Origin: Larix kaempferi
Lineage: Eukaryota > Streptophyta > Pinopsida > Pinales > Pinaceae
DNA: 64,000 bases
Reading direction: 5' to 3'
Assembly (NCBI GenBank): GCA_027924585.1
Contig: BSBM01000877.1
Span: 5,147,501-5,211,500, forward strand
The first letter of the stretch is position 1. Each line of letters begins with the position of its first letter. The translations under genes were made by a program, and so were the position numbers. Below, piece after piece: positions 56,605 through 64,000 of the stretch. The notes beneath the pieces were generated by a model. That model saw nothing but the letters and a program-made list of their open reading frames with translations. It did not search any database and had not been told where the DNA came from.

Positions 56605-58412
56605 AGCTCACCTTAGAGGTTGATTTGGGCCCAAGAGGGGCGTTTTTTCTCCTATGGGGGGATTTGATTTCCTTGTTTTTGATGGTGGGACCCTTGTTGT
56701 ATATGGTTGGGGGGATAAAACCCCATATAGACACCCCCCAACCCCTTTGTTTTGATGTATGGCCCCCAGATGGGCCCCCTCTCATCCACTAGTGCACTCT
56801 CCTTGGGGCAATTTGCACCCCCCTCCTTAGAGTCATCTCCACCATTCGATTTGTGGATTGGGGAGATGATCTCAACCCTCCGTTTTGGGGGGAAACCTAT
56901 TTTGAGTTGAGCCATCTCTATAAGAGAATGGACTCACTCCACTTGTACTTGGCATTTTCGACTTGCACTTGATAGAGAGAGAGACATTCCATTTTCAGCT
57001 TGATACTTGGTGTTGTGGAGCAAATTTTTGTGGTGATTAATAGCTAGTGTTTGGATGTGGAGATAGTTTGTATTGTGTTTCTATGTTTGTTTGCTGGTTT
57101 ATATTTGCAGCAACGGTGGCCATTTGAAGAAGGGCGCTATACTTGGAGCGGGAGTTCCACTCTAGTGATTTTGTTCGAAGTTATTCACAAGGGAGTTGTC
57201 ATTTGCTTTCAGCTAGTCAATTCTTTTATCTTTCAACCATTGTTTTGCTGTTATACTTGGTTATTTGCTGCAGTTATTGATTATTTCTTGCTTATGGCAG
57301 GTACCCAGGTCGTTGTTGGTGTCCAGTTGCTGCTCACGCTCAAGGGGAACACGCATGCTTCTCCACACTTGATCTTCCAGGCTAGTCTTCACTCAAAAGC
57401 TCTTTGCTTCACCATTTTACCAGGTGCACTTCATTTCCTTGTCTCTTCTTTGTCATTTTCACTGTTTTGCTAAGCTGCAACCATATAATAAACCCTAAAA
57501 TTACAAAAATTAATTTCCCACCGTTAGAATTCTTTTTTATTTAAAACCCGGTAATGATTTATGCTTAAACGCCCACATCTCAAATTTCATTGCAATCCGA
57601 CTCCATATGCCCATAGAACCAAGCACTAATCCATCACTGATTTAGCCCTACCTGGGCAAAACTGTCAATCTAGTTTTTGGGTCAACTTTGGGGTTATGGG
57701 TACTTGCTAATTTGTTTTAAAACGTTTTTTACCCTAGAATATCAAGTATCAGCAACCGGAAGTGAGTTTAAATGCCTTTTCTTCACTGCCCTAGGTCCAT
57801 TTTTCCACTGTTTAGCCTATTCCCCTAGGGCTGTTCATATCACTTCTTGCTGGTCTGTTTTTTCTGTGTTTAAATCAGCTAGATATCAATCTTATAATCA
57901 CTAGAAGATGTATTTCAATTGCTGATCCATCTCTGCCATGTATTGATAAATCATAACGAGCTTCATTCCCCATAGGCAAGGTCCCCAACCACTCTTCTAG
58001 TAAATTTCTGTTTGCTGATTTAATTTCCAGCCTTCTAATCTTTAATTGAATTCATCATTTATATGTGTAATCAGATCTGCAATTGTTTCATCTAGTACAT
58101 CCTCCCATCCAAAGTCTCGATTCCACTAGGCTGGAGAAATTCTCACACTTAGTCATCCATTCTGTCTTTCACTTTGTTCATCTTTTGGGTTTGGGTGTCT
58201 GATTGTTGAGTCTCAACCATCACTGGTTGAGTGGGGTCTCCCCCCTGACTTGGCTACTTGCCTCGTCTAAAGCGACTGTAGCCTTGTCTGGTGTGACTTC
58301 TGTCCCTTGGACGGAGGACTTGGCTATTGTTTGTTACACCTACCTGGCTGTTCACCTCTACCATCCCTATTGGGACAACCATTTCCAAACAGCTAGAGTT
58401 TGTGTGATAACA
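55685..58412 (+). repeat. Long LTR (copy A2), 2.7 kb
   Basis: Starts TGTGAGTTGTGGGATACTTG and ends GTTTGTGTGATAACA, the same ends as copy A1. The start is also present at 54483 because of the 1202-bp duplication. The TATA box TATAAGAG is at 56919-56926. The open frame at 57051-57473 is hydrophobic but lies in the LTR, is not kept in A1, and is judged incidental. Confidence 0.75.
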
Positions 58413-58992
58413 ATTGGCATGTTAAAAAAGAAAACAAACCTCTGTATAACTACCTTTTGCGACTGATGGTGAAGGTACGCCTTTTAAAGCTTTACCTAAT
58501 CAAAATACCTCAAGAAGGGTCATTTATAATTAAATAAAGTTAAAAAAGGAATTTGAAACTATATAAAGTGGGTAAAGATTAAAAAGAAATTGTATATATA
58601 GAGCCAATAAGGACATAACTCACCAAAATATTTTACCATTGGAGCGAAGGGTGAAAAAGACCTCTTACTTCAACTGTTGATTCCGAGCAATCCGGGAAAC
58701 GAATCCGAACGCCGTCACTTGGAGGTAAATAATCTCAACCTTCTTAAGCATTTTCATTCATTATTTTATTTTTTTAGTGATTTTTTGAAGTTCTTTGCTG
58801 AGTTTAAAAATTAGGGCCTCGTACCCGCGGGTCTGCCTGAGTGAAACTCGCGGGCAAGAGAAATGTGCGCAGGTTCACTTCATGTAGAGTCGTGAGTACT
58901 CGCCTCTGTGTAAGAGGTTTTCCCGCGGGTGGCGCTATTTAAAAATGAAAACGCTTCAAACTAATAAAATGAATGAAAAACTTTGATGCAGG
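58413..58992 (+). other. Leader of the mobile-domain-like frame; no gene seen
   Basis: This is A/T-rich with a G/C-rich part at 58825-58930 (CCCGCGGGT twice, at 58825 and 58921). It ends TTTGATGCAG just before the ATG at 58993, so a splice acceptor there is possible. No canonical primer-binding site follows long LTR A2. Confidence 0.4.
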
Positions 58993-59585
58993 ATGGTTTT
59001 GACCTGGAGGGAGAGGGAGCATGAGGCCATGGACAGGTTGGCCATGGGAGATCCACTCACTTTAAATACATTACGAAGGTGTGGACTTCTCAAGTTCTTC
59101 CATACAACGAATATGCGTGCGCAAACACACCTACTCCAAATGCTCGTAAATTATTGGGATGTCGATCACGGAATGTTCAATATCCAAGGTGAGATGTTGG
59201 AAATCACCATTGAGGAAATCTACTTCATAATTGGTTTGTCTCGACGGGTTGAGGTAGTAAACCTCAAAGGCACATTTAGAGGAGTCGGTGCTCTATCTAT
59301 CCAAGACTATATCAACACATACTGTGTGGATGGCACCGAGAAAAGTGGGAGCCAAGTACCTATTGGCCATATTGCTAGCTTCCCACTAAAGGTAATCCTG
59401 AGTACCATAATCAGGATCGGGGGAAGTGTAGCTCAACACTTGGCCTCGAGGAACTATATGCAAATAGGTGTTGAATGCCTACGAAATGTCATCTTTGACT
59501 GATGCTTAGGGCTACTAGTCAACATGAAGCATCGGTTGATGGAATGCAAGACAGGGAAAAAGAAAAACTTCGTATATGGAAGTAT
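58993..59585 (+). pseudogene. Plant-mobile-domain-like protein of unknown function, truncated
   Basis: From the ATG at 58993 the frame encodes 169 residues, then a TGA (59500-59502) in a place where a tryptophan codon is plausible, and remains open to the junction with a long LTR at 59586. Visible pattern: L-N-T-L-R-R-C-G-L-L-K-F, then Y-W-D-V-D-H-G-M-F-N-I-Q, I-T-I-E-E-I-Y-F-I-I-G-L-S-R-R and P-I-G-H-I. The I-E-E-I-Y-F-x-x-G-L part recalls the plant mobile domain (aminotransferase-like, PF10536), found in transposable elements and in MAIN-type proteins. Function is unknown; no signal peptide or membrane segment is evident. Confidence 0.5.
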
Positions 59586-62500
59586 TGTTATCACAAAACT
59601 TGTAGTTGTCCCTAATAGTATCCCATCCGGGATGGTAGAGGAGATGGACAACTAAAGAGGTGACCCAAGAGATGCCATGGTTCCCAATGCAAGCTGGGAG
59701 TCACGACAACCGAGGCATTGTTCGCTTTAGATCTAGACAGGATAAGATCAAGGGGGAGACCCTATAGCTAATTGACAGAAGACTAGCCAATGCAAAGGTT
59801 CCTAGGGAAGAGTGAAAGTTGAGTTACGGAAACCAATGCAAGCTTAGGTGGACCCAAGGGTTTGAGTATATGGTTGAAGAGGCTTAAGAAGTGACAAGTG
59901 TTTCAACCAATGTATGATTTGGGTCGCCTAGGTGGATCAAAAGATAGATCTAGTACCATAAAATACACAAGTGGGACCCACTTCCTTAAAATAGGGAAAA
60001 TGGTCCAAGATGGGTCCACTTGGTAAAAAATAATGGGAGATGGTACTATAGGGGCTCTATGACATGGATATATGGATTGAAAAAGATTTGAGAGCACCCA
60101 AGTGCGGGATCTAGGAAAAGAGACAACCCCCAAGGAGTGCGAATTGCCCCAAGGAAGACTAGTGCCTTAGATCAAGGGCCAAATAGAGTCGGATGTCCAC
60201 CAAAATGTAGATCGGGGTAGTCAAGGTGCAAAGCAAGGTGGGTTTTGAAGATCAAAGGCATCCAATGGCTAGATCTCAGTAGATCTGAGATTGAAAATGC
60301 ATCACCTAATGACCCAAGTGGGGCACAAACCCCAAAATGAGGAATGGGGCCCACAAGGTGAAAATCAACAAGGTGAAGCACTAGGGGTAGGTTATCAAGG
60401 TAGATCTATGCAAATCAAGTGGGATCTCACCTACCCATGTGTTGGAACTAGCTTAACTCACCTACCCATGTGTTGGAACTAGCTTAACTCACCTACCCAA
60501 GGAGGGCGACCTCACTCAAGGAAGGCTAAGTGCTTTGGGGGAGGGGTCAAAATGAAGTACAAATGCCACTAAACTATAGATCCGAATTACCGTGGATACT
60601 ATAGAGGTGGGTTCCTTTTATTATACCCAAAGCCAAGCTAGATTTTGTAGATCTAAGAAAAACAAAAAAATGAGGGTTTTTATTTTAAGGGTTTGATGAC
60701 CAATGAAGAAGAATGGATGGATCTAGGTACATACCTTGTAGAACTTAGCTCAATTGCTTGTGGCCACTTTGCAAATTGATAGCATTCCCCTATGTGTATA
60801 TTCAAGAGTGAGATCCAAGTGCTCCAAGCCAAAACTTCCTCCTCCAATGAAGCCAAATCGTCCTTCTCCTACAAGACAAGATCAAGTGAAACAAGCTAAG
60901 TAAGAAAATCATGAAAATGATGGAAAGATGTAATAGAAAGCATCAACTATGTCACAAAGATACAATAATGATACTCCCTGTCACCAAGATCAACCCAAGA
61001 GAGAATATGTGGATCCCTCCAACAATAACCCTCTTCAAATCGTCCTCCTCTCCACCAATTCGGCTTCCCTGCAAGAAAACAACGTGTAGCCCCAAGATCC
61101 ACAATGATACATAGAAGAGAGACTGTATATTCAAAGTGCAAAAGATTCCACAAGACAAGAGAAGTTTGCTCCACAAAGAAGTATTCTATTCCAATATTCA
61201 AGAGCTCCAAAGGTGAGCTATACAATAGGGGGTCTCCTCCTTATATAGGATAATAAAGACCAAAACCCTAGATTTCAAAACCACTTTACAATACATGAAG
61301 ATGAGTGGTTGAGATTAAAAGATCTCAATACATAATCAATGGCTAAGATGAACCATAACATAACATCACATGGATCACTGAAAATAGAGATGACGTCATA
61401 GCTAGGAGAGGCAAAGTGAGGGTGACATCATCCTCTAGAGGGGGCAAAAGTACATGGGCCCACCTCATATGACTAGGACATGACTCATAAGGCTCATGGT
61501 GGGGCTAGGAGGCATCAATCCTTGCTATCTCATCCCCATGGCACAATAATATAAAATAATGTCCAAATACTACAAATGATCAAAATCTGTCCTCAAAATC
61601 CGTGAGAGACATGTAGTAAAAGACCTCCTGTGGCCTCTGTGGACCCTATTGATTGATGAAAACTGGCTGGAAGATGGGGGGTTCACCCTGGAAGACCTCT
61701 GTGAAGACCAAGTGCCAAAACCTTCCCTCAATTGCCCAAATCGAATTCCTCAGTGACCCTTTTATTCCATTTTTATCTGCCACGGTAATTGTGAAGATGC
61801 TGAAACTGCCTCCTAGGGCACCTGCGCTATCAAACTGAGCCCACCAGGCTCTCTAGAAGGGGGGTAGAATGGTAACATCAAGTGGCTCGACCACCCCCTT
61901 CTCGTACAACGTCCTAGGTGAACTAGCCTCTCATGGCCCCTGCTGGTCAGGCTGGGAAATCAGTCCCAAATCTGGTCAACAAGTGGCAAATTGCATCTAT
62001 CACTGTCAGAAGTGCCTGGAACTGAATGATAAGTGTCTCATTGGATCCAGAAGACCCAAATCTACTAAGAATGTGTACTCATACACCATGGGTTGCCCTG
62101 ATGGGCCAACTGTAGGGTCCACCATATATGGATAGTGCATAATTTGATGATTTGAAGTAATAATAAAACCGGTTGAACTGCATCAATCACCATCTGAATC
62201 ATATGTCCATCATATAGTATCATCATCAAGAGTATGCGGGTTTATCAATCATCATCAATAAGCATACATGGTCCACATCATTGCGGATCCCAAGAAATGA
62301 CCATAGTCAAACTGGGTTTCACTAGGTCAATATACAACCAAGGATAAATCATATCACTAGACTAAGACATGTTCCTCTAATCATATTCACAGCTTAACTT
62401 AAAGCATAAACATCATTTAGTGGCATTAATCATGTTTGTATATTCCATTGTTATTTATAATTACTTGCACAATAGCTTAAATGACAAACTCACCCATTGG

Positions 62501-62700
62501 ACATAGTCTAATTGCTAGCTAAGGATGAAGGCTAGGAACAAGGCTGGGCAAAGGGGTGACTTGTCTAAACTCAACTCAAAGACACTTTGGACTTGGAGAA
62601 AGGGGAAGCTACAATCTGTGCTGGACAAATAACACGGGAAAGGGCTATGCCTCACAAATGGGTAAGTTGTTTAGAGAGTGTTTATTCAACTTAGGCATCA
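59586..62700 (-). repeat. Long LTR (copy A3), diverged, about 3.1 kb
   Basis: The left edge TGTTATCACAAAACTTG matches the reversed end of copies A1 and A2. GGGATGGTAGAGG, CAAGGGGGAGACC, and CTCACAAATGGG at the right recur in the same order. A minus-strand TATA box TATATAAGG is at 61239-61247. The right edge is not precise. Sequence beyond it, TTGGCCTTTTTGGCC near 62755, resembles the reverse of 54190-54210, so the 3' internal part of an element seems attached. Confidence 0.6.
60426..60487. repeat. 31-bp perfect tandem duplication in long LTR A3
   Basis: CTCACCTACCCATGTG plus TTGGAACTAGCTTAA is repeated directly, starting at 60426 and 60457. Confidence 0.9.
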
Positions 62701-64000
62701 TGTCTACGTCAAGTTGATCCAGGTTCATTAGGATCATTCAATTTCATTTCTTGGCCTTTTTGGCCTACATAACCCTTCAGATCTCAGCTGCGCTAAAAAG
62801 CACAACTAATTGCAGCTTGCATCCAGGGCATGTTTATATATATATAAGGTCAGCAATCGTTTAGATATAGAGTTTAAGAACCATTGCTTTTTGGACCTTT
62901 CTTATACTCTTCGAGGAGTATTTTCAGCAGTTCATCGATCTTGCCCTTTACTCACGTGTGTTCAGAAACACATTCTAGAGTTTATAGTTTCCATGGGTGA
63001 ATTTACACAAGTTTCCATAAGTAGTACATGAGCTTTCAATTTTTGCCAACAACATCTCAAGTGACTAGGGGGACTTCGTGCCAGTGCCAAACATCGGGAC
63101 AACCGACCAGAATGATTTAGGACTACAATCCAACTTGCCAACGCCAAGTTCTCGCACCAACTCAGAGCCGAGACACTAAACAAACATGGATGCGATCCAA
63201 ACACAAAGGTAGTAAAAAGGGAAGTCCTCGGTATCAAAAAGTCAAACAAGACGAGTCAAGTGTAAAAGCCAATCAAGGAAGGTCATGAATGGATGGAGTC
63301 AAGTGAGAATGGTGCCTAAGCTAGCAGACAGGTAATGTCAAGAAAGACCATATCTATGCAAGGTAGTAAACCAGTGAGTTTTGTCAAGAAACCTAAATGT
63401 GCAAGTAATATGTCCATTTTATAAATTGTAACATAATCAAGATAGTTCATTTAAATTTTACAAAGTTTGCCACATCATGAATCATATACCAAGCTAATGC
63501 TGTGAACATGACTAAAGCAACAAGATAATAATCCATAATCGATGATCAGAAATCCATAGGTCATATCACATCATAATAATAATCATCATAAACCATCTTA
63601 AACATTGCTGCAATAACATCACTAGGCACTGAACTGAAACTGTATGGAATAAAGGGTCACATCGGTCATCACATCTGAACTCTCAAGGCTCAGCCTTGGC
63701 ACAAGGTCTAACATAAGTCTGATAAAATACACTGCTCTAATCATGAGTGATCTCATAATATAAACTCATCATAGCCAAGCTCTGAAATGTGCAGATATCT
63801 GCTAAGCAAGAATAGTAGCCCTACTACTATGGTGTGATAACAAGTATATTATGCTCTTTCTTCTTCTTAGAGAGTCCTCGCTCTGAGTCCGGGGATGGCT
63901 CCACATGTGTTGAACCCCCGCGAGCCACTGATGACTCGGTGGGGTGATATCTTTTTGCGTCAAGGTGAAGGTGAAACAAGCCTATCATACTACGATGACG
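62701..64000 (-). other. No gene seen; probable internal DNA of the long-LTR element
   Basis: Sequence to the right edge of the window carries no recognisable coding domain on either strand. It most likely continues the element to which long LTR A3 belongs. Confidence 0.35.

Noticed and set aside
57051-57473. 140-codon open frame with hydrophobic stretches, suggesting a membrane protein
   Set aside because: It lies inside long LTR A2, is not conserved in copy A1, and has no recognisable domain. Chance openness in T-rich LTR sequence is the simpler reading.

Overview
The window looks like intergenic DNA from a large plant genome. A gymnosperm, probably a conifer, fits best: one plant gene exon lies in about 60 kb of old, nested, mutually interrupted transposable elements, and every element copy carries stops, frameshifts or truncations. 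The species assignment is inference. No bacterial operons, CRISPR arrays, rRNA or convincing tRNA genes were seen.

Layout. 1-3171: degenerate repeats, a probable non-autonomous hAT element (679-1921) and a hammerhead-ribozyme-like motif (1081-1135). 3177-8920: complete but dead Ty1/Copia element (Copia-1) with 5-bp target duplications. 12297-12503: first coding exon of a CNX1/MoeA-type molybdopterin biosynthesis gene, the only host exon that can be supported. 13712-15012: reversed Copia fragment (Copia-E). 15013-17931: hAT element with a DUF659/BED transposase, apparently inserted in the ORF1 of a LINE (LINE-B) whose 5' region has about 368-bp monomers (18643-19241). 19241-25650: a second LINE (LINE-A, reversed) split by two insertions; one carries fragments of phosphoglycerate kinase and a pfkB kinase side by side.

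26398-35271: a solo LTR split by Copia-2 (26439-34800), whose reverse transcriptase is in turn interrupted by a 2.6-kb long LTR (29829-32405), giving three nesting levels. 36845-44241: Copia-D (reversed), with its 3' LTR invaded by Copia-C (36988-41064) and a later deletion fusing the two. 44250-45540: Ty3/Gypsy integrase remnant. 45541-54200: repeat-rich DNA with several tandem arrays and no recognisable gene. 54201-56604: 1202-bp tandem duplication covering the start of another copy of the long LTR, which ends at 58412. 58993-59585: an unusual plant-mobile-domain-like reading frame cut off by a third long LTR in reverse orientation (59586 to about 62700).

The genes do not form a pathway. 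The recurring theme is element structure: four Copia lineages carry unrelated tandem arrays at the same place (RNase H to 3' LTR), three copies of a very long LTR have promoters but no recognisable coding partner, and element boundaries give a relative order of insertion.
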